Notes: generated from the letters alone by a model not told the origin. 64,000 nucleotides of DNA from Asticcacaulis sp047605545 (GCA_047605545.1 JASGFL010000003.1:20598-84597), one strand, 5' to 3'. Counted from the stretch's first letter, positions 16,999 through 26,301 are shown. Numbers and translations: made by a program.

Positions 16999-18489
16999 AT
17001 GGCACGTAAAAAATATGTCGTTGCCCTGACGACGGCTCTGGGGTTCCTGACGGCGGGAGCCTTTGCCGCCGGTGCCCTGTCTGCGCGCCCGTGGTGGGCA
17101 CCGGGCGACGGGCGACTGTTCAAGGCGCAGGAAGACTATGTCCATGCCGATGGTGTGCTGCGCACTATACTTGAGGGCGGAGACATTGACACCAAAGGCC
17201 ATGCCTTCTTTGAGCCGATGGGTAAGGATGGTCGCGCCTGTGTCACCTGTCACCAGCCTGCCGACGGGATGGGGTTGTCGGTTGAAAGCATCAAGGCCCA
17301 GTGGACGGCAACCAAGGGCAAGGATCCGCTGTTTGCGGCCTATGATGGTTCAAACTGTCTGACCCTGCCTCAGGGCATTGAGGCATCACATTCCCTGCTG
17401 CTTGAGCACGGCCTGATCCGTATTCAGCGGCCCTGGCCGCCCAAGGATGTCGCGCCTGACTTTGACATTGAGGTCGTGCGCGACCCCTATGGCTGTAATA
17501 CCGGCAAGACCTTTGGCCTGACGGCCAGTACCCCGACCGTGTCGGTTTACCGGCGACCGCGTCCGGTGGCCAATATGAAGTTCCTTCTGGCCATGGGCTT
17601 TGCCTATGACCCTAAGGACGGCATGCCGTTACGGGTTGATCCGGAAACCGGCAGGCAGGCGACCGGCAATCTGATGGCGGATGCCCGTCATCCGTCGCTT
17701 AAGGCGCAGTTGTTGGATGCCGGTGATACTCACCTTCAGATGTTTGAGGCCTTTACGCCCGCCCAGCAGGCTCAGATCATCGATTTCGAGAACCGTATCT
17801 TTACCGCCCAGATCAAAGGGCCGGGGGGTGTTGATCTTGATCAGGGCGGAGCCATTGGCGGGCCTAAGGCGCTGATGGAAACGCAGGCCGGACTTCTGGG
17901 TGGCTCGACCCGTCCGGTCTGGAGCGAATTTCAGGCATGGGAAAACATGTCGGCCAGCGAAAAGGCCTCCCTGCCAAAGGATGTGGTTGCCTATCGTGAA
18001 TCAGTGGCGCGTGGTGCAAGGGTTTTCAGGGAAAAGACCTTCATCATCTATGACAGTGCCGGTATTAACTCACCCGTAGGCTTCGGCAATCCCGTGCGCA
18101 ATTCCTGCGTCTTCTGTCACAATATGGCGGGTATGGGCAATGATGTGGCCCCCGGTCAGGTCGATCTTGGGACCACCACCCAGCCCTTCAGTGATCCGGC
18201 ACCGCATCTGCCCCTGTTCCGTATTACCTGTAAGGGGCCGCCGCATCCGCACTATGGCCGCGTTATTCTTACCAGTGACCCCGGCTATGGTCTGACCTCC
18301 GGCAAATGCGCCGATGTAGGCAAGATCACCCTGCAATCCCTGCGTGGCCTATCGACGCGCGCACCCTATTTCGTCAATGGCACCGCCAAGGACCTCAGGG
18401 GCGTGATCGATTACTACGAACGCCGGTACAATATCGGCTACACCGAACAGGAAAAGGTCGATCTGATTAATCTCATGAAGGCATTGTGA
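16999..18489 (+). CDS. Di-heme c-type cytochrome, MauG/cytochrome c peroxidase-like
   Basis: A 496-residue exported protein (N-terminal hydrophobic segment, LGFLTAGAFAAGA). It has two heme-binding CxxCH motifs: CVTCH at residues 81-85 and CVFCH at 370-374. The C-terminal segment LRGLSTRAPYFVNGTAKDLRGVIDYYERR followed by QEKVDLINLMKAL is like the C-terminal heme domain of the CCP/MauG family. It probably acts in the periplasm as an electron carrier or peroxidase-type oxidase. The long stretch between the hemes is not one I recognise. It is translationally coupled to the next gene through a TGATG overlap. Confidence 0.85.
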   Translation: MARKKYVVALTTALGFLTAGAFAAGALSARPWWAPGDGRLFKAQEDYVHADGVLRTILEGGDIDTKGHAFFEPMGKDGRACVTCHQPADGMGLSVESIKAQWTATKGKDPLFAAYDGSNCLTLPQGIEASHSLLLEHGLIRIQRPWPPKDVAPDFDIEVVRDPYGCNTGKTFGLTASTPTVSVYRRPRPVANMKFLLAMGFAYDPKDGMPLRVDPETGRQATGNLMADARHPSLKAQLLDAGDTHLQMFEAFTPAQQAQIIDFENRIFTAQIKGPGGVDLDQGGAIGGPKALMETQAGLLGGSTRPVWSEFQAWENMSASEKASLPKDVVAYRESVARGARVFREKTFIIYDSAGINSPVGFGNPVRNSCVFCHNMAGMGNDVAPGQVDLGTTTQPFSDPAPHLPLFRITCKGPPHPHYGRVILTSDPGYGLTSGKCADVGKITLQSLRGLSTRAPYFVNGTAKDLRGVIDYYERRYNIGYTEQEKVDLINLMKAL

Positions 18490-19307
18490 TGCAGGCTCCG
18501 TCTTTTTTCAAAATGAACCTGCCTTCGGGCAAAAGCCTTGCGGCTACGGGTCTTCTGATGGCCATGATCCTGTCGGCCACTCAGGCGGCGGCTACGGACA
18601 TCAAGGTTCTGGCCTGCCCCATATATCGCGACGCCAATCTGATGCGGGTGGCGGGGTGCTGGCTGGTGGATGATCCGCTGACGGGCATACGTTATGATGT
18701 GTCCGACACGGTTTCACGTCCCGACTGGAACTATGCGGTTCTGGTTGAGGGGCGTCTGGCGAAGGATACCAACGGGGGCTGCGGCGGGCTGAGGCTTGAG
18801 TCCCTAAGAACCTCGGTCATGTATGACATGCCCTGTACCCGACATATGCTGCCGGCGGATGGCTATTCCGGACGTGACCGCTATCGGGCGGCGCGCAATG
18901 TTCAGCCGACCCATGCCTTAAGGCCTGAGATCGCCAAACCCCATACCGACAAGAGCTTTTATCTTTACTACGATTTCAACAAGAGCTTCGGCATCTATCA
19001 GTATGATGACTATCTTCTGGACGTGGCGATCCACCATATCCGTTCGGTGAAACCGGCGCGGATTATCGTTACGGGCTATGCCGATACGCGAAAGCAGATC
19101 GTCTCAGGCACCGAGATTTCAGAGACGGAGCAAATCGCCAGAGATCGTGCGGAAATGACCGTCGAATCCCTGATAAGGCTTGGGGTCAAACCTGAGATGA
19201 TCGAGATGCGTATTGCCGTCGATTCTCAGCCCATTGATGACGAAGGCGCGGACGGACTGCCGGATCAGTCACGTCGGCGTTCCGAAATCCGCGTCCTGAT
19301 GAATTAA
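18489..19307 (+). CDS. Periplasmic protein with C-terminal OmpA-like domain
   Basis: A protein of 272 residues whose ATG overlaps the cytochrome stop by one base (a GTG one codon earlier is possible). The N-terminus has a signal segment (GLLMAMILSATQAAA), and the middle (KVLACPIYRDANLMRVAGCWLVDD) is unfamiliar, with several cysteines that could form disulfides. Residues from about 155 form an OmpA-like peptidoglycan-binding fold: FYLYYDFNKS, IIVTGYADTR, ARDRAEMTVESLIRLGV, and DQSRRRSEIRVL. Coupling to a di-heme cytochrome suggests that it anchors or assists the cytochrome at the cell wall. This is an inference. Confidence 0.8.
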   Translation: MQAPSFFKMNLPSGKSLAATGLLMAMILSATQAAATDIKVLACPIYRDANLMRVAGCWLVDDPLTGIRYDVSDTVSRPDWNYAVLVEGRLAKDTNGGCGGLRLESLRTSVMYDMPCTRHMLPADGYSGRDRYRAARNVQPTHALRPEIAKPHTDKSFYLYYDFNKSFGIYQYDDYLLDVAIHHIRSVKPARIIVTGYADTRKQIVSGTEISETEQIARDRAEMTVESLIRLGVKPEMIEMRIAVDSQPIDDEGADGLPDQSRRRSEIRVLMN

Positions 19308-19380
19308 ACAGTTTGTGATGTCAGGAGGTGGTAATTCTGTTTCCTGATGGGGATGAGCGGACTAAAATCCTGAGATGAAC

Positions 19381-19413
19381 AATCCCGCCGTCCTCAGTGA
19401 TGTGCGGGATTTT
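19381..19413 (+). terminator. Weak terminator-like hairpin
   Basis: AATCCCGC (19381-19388) pairs with GCGGGATT (19404-19411), ending in TTTT. It separates the cytochrome/OmpA-like genes from the aldo/keto reductase. Confidence 0.45.
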
Positions 19414-19441
19414 ACACGTCATATTTTTCAAGGACAGACCT

Positions 19442-20422
19442 GTGCCTAATGCCTCAATTGCCGGAAGCCCTGTAAATCCCCTTGGTCTGGGGGCGATGAA
19501 TTTGTGTCATGCCTATGGCGTGGCCCCCACTTACGAAGACGGCATCAGGCTGTTGCAGCGGGCGCTGGATCTGGGGGTAAACCACATTGATACCGCTGCA
19601 TTGTACGGGTTTGGTAAGAGCGAAACCATGGTCGGTGAGGCCCTGAAAGGGCGGCGGCAGTCTGCGTTTCTGGCCTCAAAATGCGGCATGACCGGTGTGA
19701 ACGGCAAGCGGGTCATCGACGGTCGGCCTGAGACGCTTAAGGCGACCATAGATGAGGCGCTGACGCGTCTTCAGACTGACTATGTCGATCTTTATTATCT
19801 GCATCGGCTGGACCCGAACGTGCCGATCGAAGAGTCGGTGGGGGCGATGGCCGATATGGTTTCTGCGGGTAAGGTCAGGGCGCTTGGTCTGTCCGAAGTC
19901 TCAGCAGATACGCTGAAGCGGGCGCATGCCGTGCATCCGATTGCCGCCTTACAGACCGAATATTCCCTGTGGTCACGTAATGCAGAGATTGCGGTGTTAG
20001 AGGCCACCCAAGCCATAGGGGCCGCGTTTGTGGCCTTTTCGCCGGTCGGTCGCGGGTTTCTGGCCGGAGGGGTCACAGATCTGAATTTTGCCGAACGCGA
20101 TATTCGTATCCCTATGCCGAGATTTCAAAGCCCGAATTTTGAAAAGAACCTTGAGCTGTATCGCGCCCTGAAAAATCTGGCGGATCTGTCAGGAGTCACA
20201 CCGGCGCAACTGTCCTTGCGTTGGGTATTGGCTCAGGCGGCGCACATCCATGTTATCCCCGGCACAAGATCAGTGCCTCATCTTGAGGAAAACGCGGCGA
20301 CGCCTGAGATTGATGCGGCGGTGCTTGAGGCCGCAGGTCGCCTGATTAATCAGCAGACCGTGTCCGGCCCCCGCTATCCGGCAGATGTGCAAAAGGATAT
20401 TGATACCGAAGAATTTACCTGA
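19442..20422 (+). CDS. Aldo/keto reductase
   Basis: A NAD(P)H-dependent oxidoreductase of 326 residues with an AKR (beta/alpha)8 barrel. Active-site residues are visible as Asp and Tyr in HIDTAALYGFGKSE, Lys in FLASKCGM and His in DLYYLHRLDP. The cofactor region near the C-terminus reads VIPGTRSVPHLEEN. I choose a GTG start at 19442 because AAGGA lies 7 nt upstream and the family N-terminus begins there; a longer ATG frame from 19397 would run through a hairpin. The gene is single and convergent with the hydrolase at 20493. The substrate is unknown. Confidence 0.88.
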   Translation: MPNASIAGSPVNPLGLGAMNLCHAYGVAPTYEDGIRLLQRALDLGVNHIDTAALYGFGKSETMVGEALKGRRQSAFLASKCGMTGVNGKRVIDGRPETLKATIDEALTRLQTDYVDLYYLHRLDPNVPIEESVGAMADMVSAGKVRALGLSEVSADTLKRAHAVHPIAALQTEYSLWSRNAEIAVLEATQAIGAAFVAFSPVGRGFLAGGVTDLNFAERDIRIPMPRFQSPNFEKNLELYRALKNLADLSGVTPAQLSLRWVLAQAAHIHVIPGTRSVPHLEENAATPEIDAAVLEAAGRLINQQTVSGPRYPADVQKDIDTEEFT

Positions 20423-20448
20423 GGACGGTCTGTGCCGTCCGAAACGTC

Positions 20449-20482
20449 AAAAAAAAGGGGGCGAACATGAAAATTCGCCCCC
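20449..20482 (-). terminator. Intrinsic terminator of the CoA-transferase/dehydratase-like/hydrolase operon
   Basis: A 9-bp stem (GGGGGCGAA at 20457-20465 with TTCGCCCCC at 20474-20482) with an eight-base A-tract on its left gives a U-run on the minus strand. Confidence 0.88.
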
Positions 20483-20492
20483 ACAGGATGAA

Positions 20493-22358
20493 CTATTTGA
20501 CGGGTTTGCCGATCATGTTCGGCCGATTGTAGCCACCCAGCACCTTATCGAGCGCGGCGTCGCGTGTATCGACATCGGGAACCTCAAGGTAGGACGGATG
20601 GTTGGCATCAAGGTGCAGCTTCACCGGTGCCGGAGACTCAGGCCCTGCCAGAGGGGGGCGCGTCGTCACGGCCAGACGCAGAAGATCGCCCGGACGGAAG
20701 GTGAAAGCCGTCGGTGTCAGGGCAATATCAATGGCCACAGGCGCATCTGAGGTCAGTGGCTGATGGTCAGCGCGGGCATGGGTTTGCCAGGGGACACCAT
20801 CCACCTTGTAAGGGGCGGTGCCGGTTTTACGGTGCGATACGCGCAAAGCGCCACGGGCGATGGTCTCGGTGCCGCCCATAACGTGCGCGCTTTCGAGATA
20901 GACATAGATGTCCGCATCGGCCTGTTCGGAGGAGACCCACAGACGCACCGTCGGAGAGCCTATGATCTCGCGCCAGTCTTCCTGAGCGGGTAGGGTAAAG
21001 GTCGCGCTGTAAGGATCAATGCCAGTACGCGGCAGGCCGTAATAGACGTGCGGCGTGGTCGTCGGCACATTGGCCAGCTCAACCGCCGGAAGGTCAGAGG
21101 CCGGTTTATCTGCCGACAATGAGCCGCCGATCAGCGAAGGCTGAAGGACGCGCGCACGCGGCTGACCCGGCGGGGTATCCATATTGAGATAGTAGCGTGT
21201 GCGCGGCACATCCTGCGTCCAGTGTTCCAGCGCCCGCCATTCGGTGCCGTCTGCTGCGCGGGTGACATAGGTATGGATCGGCGGGCCGTCCATTACACCG
21301 TTCGGTGTCCCTTTCAGCCAGTAATCAAAAAAGCGCAGGCGTTCGGTATCCAGCGCAAAACCGGGCGATTCACAGTGATGCCAGTTGCCGAAGGTCAGTT
21401 TGGTATTGGGGCCGGCATTCAGATAATGATGGATCGTCTGGTCGGGATAGACATCATAATAGCCGCCATAAAGATAAAGGGCAGCCCCTGCTTTCATGGT
21501 TTCGGCATCCGGATAGAAGCTGCCGGTCTTCCACCACTGATCCTTGGTGTAGGGGTTGATGTCATCACGAAACGGCGTTGACGCAAAAAACTGACCGGTC
21601 GGCGTATTCAGCTTGCGACCTTCGAGTGCCTTGGCCAGTTCTGTGCGGTTAGGGTCAGCATCGACTTCAACCACGCGTTCGCTGGCGGTGACTTCATCCG
21701 CCAGTCCTTTGGAGGCGATCCCGCCCTTACCAAAGGTATTGTACTGATCAAAGGTCGTCGTACCGGCGAAAACCGCCTTAAGGTGCGGCGGGCGTGACTT
21801 AAGCGCCTGAAGGGCGGTGGCCCCATAGTAAGAACAGCCCATCATGCCGATATTGCCATTGCTCCACGGCTGAGCCGCCAGCCATTCGGTAATGTCATAG
21901 GCATCGGTGGTTTCATTGCGGTCGGCGGGGCCTGCGCGCACCCCGAACGAGGCGCCTTTGCCGCGTACATCGGCGACGGCAAAGGCATAGCCGTGGTTCA
22001 GCATATCCAGCGGCAGGCGCGAGCCGGTCTCAAGCTTGCCGTCAGAACGGCGTGTAGACCGGTTATAGGGGGTGAAAATCCAGACTGTCGGAAAGGCTTC
22101 GTTGGTGAGTTGCCCGTTACGGGTCGGACGGTAAATATCGACCGCCAGCCGCGTACCGTCGCGTGCGGTCATATATTCAGAGGTGCGGACATGACCATCA
22201 TAGGTGGGAATGGAATAGCCGCTGTAACGGCCAAATTCAGAAATCTTTTCGGTCTTTGCGGCGGGACTTTCCTGCGCGCTGACTATGGTCGCAGACAGGG
22301 CAAGGGCTGTGCCGAGGCACAGGGCCAGACGCCAGCCTTTTCGGTTAGATACAGGCAT
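20493..22358 (-). CDS. CocE/NonD-family secreted hydrolase (2 of 3)
   Basis: A 621-residue exported protein (signal LALCLGTALALSATIVSAQ). The S15/CocE catalytic domain contains YAFAVADVRGKGASFG and the canonical elbow GMMGCSYYGAT with Ser176. The PepX_C-like beta domain follows from about SPTVRLWVSSEQADADIYVYL. It is the last gene of a minus-strand operon, 16 nt after the dehydratase-like gene and behind the CoA-transferase. That ties extracytoplasmic ester or amide cleavage to CoA activation of the product. The substrate is not readable. Confidence 0.88.
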   Translation of the reverse strand: MPVSNRKGWRLALCLGTALALSATIVSAQESPAAKTEKISEFGRYSGYSIPTYDGHVRTSEYMTARDGTRLAVDIYRPTRNGQLTNEAFPTVWIFTPYNRSTRRSDGKLETGSRLPLDMLNHGYAFAVADVRGKGASFGVRAGPADRNETTDAYDITEWLAAQPWSNGNIGMMGCSYYGATALQALKSRPPHLKAVFAGTTTFDQYNTFGKGGIASKGLADEVTASERVVEVDADPNRTELAKALEGRKLNTPTGQFFASTPFRDDINPYTKDQWWKTGSFYPDAETMKAGAALYLYGGYYDVYPDQTIHHYLNAGPNTKLTFGNWHHCESPGFALDTERLRFFDYWLKGTPNGVMDGPPIHTYVTRAADGTEWRALEHWTQDVPRTRYYLNMDTPPGQPRARVLQPSLIGGSLSADKPASDLPAVELANVPTTTPHVYYGLPRTGIDPYSATFTLPAQEDWREIIGSPTVRLWVSSEQADADIYVYLESAHVMGGTETIARGALRVSHRKTGTAPYKVDGVPWQTHARADHQPLTSDAPVAIDIALTPTAFTFRPGDLLRLAVTTRPPLAGPESPAPVKLHLDANHPSYLEVPDVDTRDAALDKVLGGYNRPNMIGKPVK

Positions 22359-22374
22359 TTCTTTTTCCTCCGGA

Positions 22375-24813
22375 TTATTGTTTTTTATTCCTTATGCACT
22401 GGTCAAGAAATTGCGTGACCAGAGTTTCTATCGGGCCGTTTTCCGGCTGGCCCAGATTTGACATAGGCAGTCTGAGTACCGGTATTCCGGAGGCCTCAAG
22501 CGCCCTGAGAACGAACGGATCGGCGTCATCAATGGCAATGGCGGCATCCACTTTGTTTGTGCGGGCCTCCTTGACGTGCCAGGCTCCGGCCCATGTCGGC
22601 ATACGCAGTTCGTCACCCATGGTAATAAAGCGCGCCGCCAGTGAACGCATGGGGTCGCGTTCATCCGTATGTTCACGAATATAGCCGTCGGCCGCCAGCG
22701 CCAGATACATCGACCACACGAAGACCGCGCCGTGGCTGTCCTGCCATTTCTGATAGAAGGCGGTATCGCTCCACAGGCCGCGCCCGACCCACATCAGCCT
22801 CAGACGCTCGGTTTCACAGACCCCCTGACCGGCATCGACGCGGGCCTTGACCTCCTCATAGAAAGCCTTGGCCGCATCACGCGCCCAGACCGTGCCCCTG
22901 TGCCACTGAGGCACCATGGTGGCAGGCATGGTGTCAACCACACTAACCGGTGCGGGTACGGTTTCGGCAATCAGGTCACGCGTGCGGCGGTAATAGCTTT
23001 CCTGTGAATTGACCAGATCAAGTATGTCGATGAATTTTTGCGGGTCCCATGTCCGGCCCGTAGCGGCACTAAGACGCCTGACCATCGCGTTCAGTTCGGC
23101 GGTCATCAGATCAAGGCGCTCTGGCTGAAGGGCGGTGTCCCAGTGATCGGGCAGGGCATCCCACCAGTTCTCGGGCAAATCCCAGCGTGTTTCGACTGAG
23201 CGCTCGTAGATATAAAGGTCGCTGCCGGAGGCTTCGGCCCAGGCATCAAACAACGGACGCGTGGCATCACTTTCGGGAACCGTGTGCAGCATGTCAGGCT
23301 TGGGCAGTCCGCCCCACGGTGCCTGATCTGCGTCGTCGTCATAAAGGGCGGCCAGTCCCTGCGCGCTGTAGGGTTCGACATCAGCCGGATGATCATGGGC
23401 GGTCAGCAGGGCCGCGTAACGCTTTGATTGGCGTTTGGCGGCAACGATTGAGGCCCACCACTGATTGACGACAAAAGGAATATCCAGCGCCCGCAATATC
23501 TCCTGAGGGGCATTGGCATTGACCAGTGCAAACGGGCTGCCGGATGCGACGGCGGCCTGTACGTCAGCGAACCAGCTTTTCTGATAGGCCCCGAAATCAG
23601 CGGTGGAGGTCAGAGATTTCTGGCTTCGGGTTTGCGGGGCGCGGGCAGGTCGTGCGGCGGCTGGCTTTTCAGGCTTGGGTGCAGCGGCATCGACAACAGG
23701 TGATATGTCGCTGTTTGATATAGTGGCTGCCGACGGGGCGGCAGCGAAGCTCAGGACATGTGCGGGCAGATCAGAACTGTATCGGGCCGCAAGGAAGGGC
23801 ACGCCTGTATCGGCACAGGTACGGCCCAGAGGCTTGGCAAGCCACGGGCTGGTTTCATCGCCGCTCAGGCTGAGGTGCAGCACGCCGTCGGGCTGATAAT
23901 GTGCCAGCGTGCGGGCCAGGCTGGACTGCAATGATTTGGCGTCGGAAAAGGCACCGCCCTTCCATTCGCTGACGCTGTTGAGCAGGCGCTCACGTGGTGG
24001 CGTGTCCGAAGCTTTAAGTTCAGGCACGTGCACCAGAGCCTCGGCGACGATGGTGGCCCCATCGGCCTCTATGGCGGCATAGGCTTCGGGTGGCAGGTCA
24101 ACCGAACCGCTTAAGACCAGACGCGGGCCGGTGCGGGCGACGGGTAGTGGGCCATCGGCCCAGCCGCGTAGCAGATCGGCGTAAGCGTCGGCGGGCAGAT
24201 AATCAGCGGCGCGGCGCGCCAGCGCGGCATCCGTACCCGATATCAGTCCCTGTGCGCGCCATTCACGGATGGCACGCCCCAGTTTCTGGTGGCTGGCGGC
24301 GGTATCAAGGGCCTGCGTAAGATCATCATCGCTAAAAGGTTGGCCCAGATTTGTGCACCACGACTCAAGCCGTTCAAGCTGATGCCGGTTATAGGCCTGA
24401 GTAGACGGAGTATTCAGACGCAGAAGGTCGCAGAAAATGACCGTGTCTGCGGTCAGACCCAGTTCCGGCAATTCACGCAAGGCGGCAAAAAGCTGAACCT
24501 GAATGGCGGCGCTGTGCGACAGGATCAGGCCGCTTAAAGGGGCCGTATGCGTCAGACCGTCACTGATCTGCTGCAACAGGCTGCGGCCCTGCCAGCTTAA
24601 GGTAATCCCAAGGCCGCGTGCGTCGGCGAAGGGCGTCGGCTGACCGGTAATCGGCCTCAGTCTGACCGGTGTCAGTCCCGCAGCCCGTATCAGAGGAAAG
24701 GGGAGGTCATCCCCGATACAGGCCACGACCCGCGCCCCTGAGGCCGTCAGGCGGGTAAGGGCGGCGGTCAGGCCCGCGTTAATGATGTCACGTGCCGTAT
24801 CCGCCGGTGTCAT
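22375..24813 (-). CDS. Fused two-module 2-hydroxyacyl-CoA dehydratase-like protein lacking cluster cysteines
   Basis: An 812-residue protein built from two HgdA/HgdB-like (HGD-D) modules joined by a Pro/Ala-rich linker (about residues 375-400). Module 1 starts with VVACIGDDLPFPLIRAAGLTPVRL, like the HgdB N-terminus. Module 2 has NANAPQEILRALDIPFVVNQWW and ETERLRLMWVGRGLW. In true dehydratases each subunit uses three Cys to bind [4Fe-4S]. At the matching module 1 positions I read LSWQGRSL, LSHSAAI and SLSGDETS, all without Cys, and module 2 also lacks them. No activator ATPase is nearby. Its ATG overlaps the CoA-transferase stop (TAATG). It probably performs different, oxygen-tolerant acyl-CoA chemistry. 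Confidence 0.78.
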   Translation of the reverse strand: MTPADTARDIINAGLTAALTRLTASGARVVACIGDDLPFPLIRAAGLTPVRLRPITGQPTPFADARGLGITLSWQGRSLLQQISDGLTHTAPLSGLILSHSAAIQVQLFAALRELPELGLTADTVIFCDLLRLNTPSTQAYNRHQLERLESWCTNLGQPFSDDDLTQALDTAASHQKLGRAIREWRAQGLISGTDAALARRAADYLPADAYADLLRGWADGPLPVARTGPRLVLSGSVDLPPEAYAAIEADGATIVAEALVHVPELKASDTPPRERLLNSVSEWKGGAFSDAKSLQSSLARTLAHYQPDGVLHLSLSGDETSPWLAKPLGRTCADTGVPFLAARYSSDLPAHVLSFAAAPSAATISNSDISPVVDAAAPKPEKPAAARPARAPQTRSQKSLTSTADFGAYQKSWFADVQAAVASGSPFALVNANAPQEILRALDIPFVVNQWWASIVAAKRQSKRYAALLTAHDHPADVEPYSAQGLAALYDDDADQAPWGGLPKPDMLHTVPESDATRPLFDAWAEASGSDLYIYERSVETRWDLPENWWDALPDHWDTALQPERLDLMTAELNAMVRRLSAATGRTWDPQKFIDILDLVNSQESYYRRTRDLIAETVPAPVSVVDTMPATMVPQWHRGTVWARDAAKAFYEEVKARVDAGQGVCETERLRLMWVGRGLWSDTAFYQKWQDSHGAVFVWSMYLALAADGYIREHTDERDPMRSLAARFITMGDELRMPTWAGAWHVKEARTNKVDAAIAIDDADPFVLRALEASGIPVLRLPMSNLGQPENGPIETLVTQFLDQCIRNKKQ

Positions 24814-26084
24814 TATATGGCTCCCGCAGCCTTGAGTTCGGCAATGCGTTCGGGGCTGTAGTTCAGAAGGTCGGTATAGACGCGGTCATTATGTTCACCG
24901 ATATGAACCGGCAGGACATCATCGAAACCGGTGCGGCTGTCCGAAAACCGGATCGGGACGCCTGCGGTGCGCAGCTGATCATCGACCTCATAATAGGGGT
25001 GGCGGGTTTGCTCGGTTTCACCACGGGCAATAACGCGCGGATCCTTAAGGGCGTCTTCAGGGGTGCGCACCGGTGCCACGGGCACGCCTTCGGCCTCAAG
25101 GGCGGCCACGGCTTCGGCAACCGTGATCTGGCTCGACCAGGCGGTGATGCGTTCTTCAAGCGGCTGGAAATTGGCCACACGTGCGTCACGGCGGGCATAG
25201 CGTTCATCCGCCAGAAGGTCTTCGGCCCCCATGGCCCGCATCAGCCCTTCGGCCAGCGGATCGTGGGTCGCCACAATGGCAATATAGCCGTCGCTGCACT
25301 TAAAGACGCCAAAAGGCGACAGGCGCTGTACCGTCAAGCCAGTACGGCGCGGCATGCCGGACAGGCGCATGGCCCGCCAGTTTTCAATGGCCACGAACGA
25401 GGTCAGTGCCCCCAGCATAGAGACATCGACCTTCTGGCCGACACCGGTTTTGTGACGCTGTTCAATTGCCGCCAGAATACCGATAACGCTGAAGACAGGG
25501 GCCAGCATGTCGGCCATAGGGATGCCCATGCGCACCGGCGGGGTGCCGGTTTCACCGCTGGCGTACATGGCACCGCTCAGGGCCTGAATGATCACATCCA
25601 TTGCCTTGGTGCCTTCGTCCACACCCTGACCGAAACCGCTGAGGGCGCAATAGACGACGCGGGGATTAATGGCGTGTACGGCCTCATAACCGATGCCAAG
25701 GCGGTCGGCCGTGCCGCTGGTGAAATTTTCAATGACGATATCGGCGCTGCGCACCAGATCGGCAAAAACATCCAGAGCGCCGGGGCGCTTGAAGTTCAGC
25801 GAAATGCCGTATTTACCGCGTGCGCGCGACAGGTGTGAAACCGAGACATCGTCATCATGCACCTTTTGCACCACCACGCCGTCACGGCCAATATAAGGAC
25901 TGTTTTCACGCGCCAGATCGCCGTGGCGAGGGTCTTCGACCTTAATGACCTCTGCGCCGAGGCCTGCCAGAAGAAGCGTGGCATAGGGGCCGGCAAGGGC
26001 GCGCGTCAGGTCGATAACTCTCAGGCCTTCGAGTGGGCGCGCAAGGGCTTCCCCGGTCGTGGTGCCAGATGGCTGAGTGTCCAT
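24813..26084 (-). CDS. Family III CoA-transferase (CaiB/BaiF type)
   Basis: A 423-residue enzyme that moves CoA between acids. Typical features are LEGLRVIDLTRALAGPYATLLLAGLGAEVIKVE at residues 18-50, VIENFTSGTADRLG, and the catalytic Asp within KAMDVIIQALSG. It is first in a three-gene operon with the fused dehydratase-like protein and a secreted hydrolase. The acid it activates is unknown; the operon suggests the acid released by the hydrolases. AGGGA lies upstream of the ATG. Confidence 0.9.
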   Translation of the reverse strand: MDTQPSGTTTGEALARPLEGLRVIDLTRALAGPYATLLLAGLGAEVIKVEDPRHGDLARENSPYIGRDGVVVQKVHDDDVSVSHLSRARGKYGISLNFKRPGALDVFADLVRSADIVIENFTSGTADRLGIGYEAVHAINPRVVYCALSGFGQGVDEGTKAMDVIIQALSGAMYASGETGTPPVRMGIPMADMLAPVFSVIGILAAIEQRHKTGVGQKVDVSMLGALTSFVAIENWRAMRLSGMPRRTGLTVQRLSPFGVFKCSDGYIAIVATHDPLAEGLMRAMGAEDLLADERYARRDARVANFQPLEERITAWSSQITVAEAVAALEAEGVPVAPVRTPEDALKDPRVIARGETEQTRHPYYEVDDQLRTAGVPIRFSDSRTGFDDVLPVHIGEHNDRVYTDLLNYSPERIAELKAAGAI

Positions 26085-26203
26085 ATTGTGTCGTCCCTGA
26101 GGTAAGTGTGTTGTGTAAATATAATTGCATTATTCATCTAATATCTGGCGCGCGTCAATAGGGGGTTTTTTGAAAAAAGGCGATATTTTGAGCAATTATC
26201 ATC

Positions 26204-26301
26204 ATTTTGCGGTGCAAAATAAGCGGGAACTGCGTATTCTGAACGAAAGATTAAGTTGGTTTACGGAAATTTGCTTGACACATTAAATTTATTCCTACAA
26301 C
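26204..26301 (+). promoter_or_regulatory. Promoter and palindrome in front of TonB receptor 2
   Basis: TTGACAC (26275-26281), 12 nt, then CCTACAAC (26294-26301) matches the Caulobacter housekeeping consensus in 7 of 8 bases of the -10. About 55 bp upstream is a perfect 7-3-7 palindrome, ATTTTGC-GGT-GCAAAAT (26204-26220), a possible activator or repressor site. This covers the 304-nt divergent gap 26085-26388; nothing else is evident in it. Confidence 0.55.
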
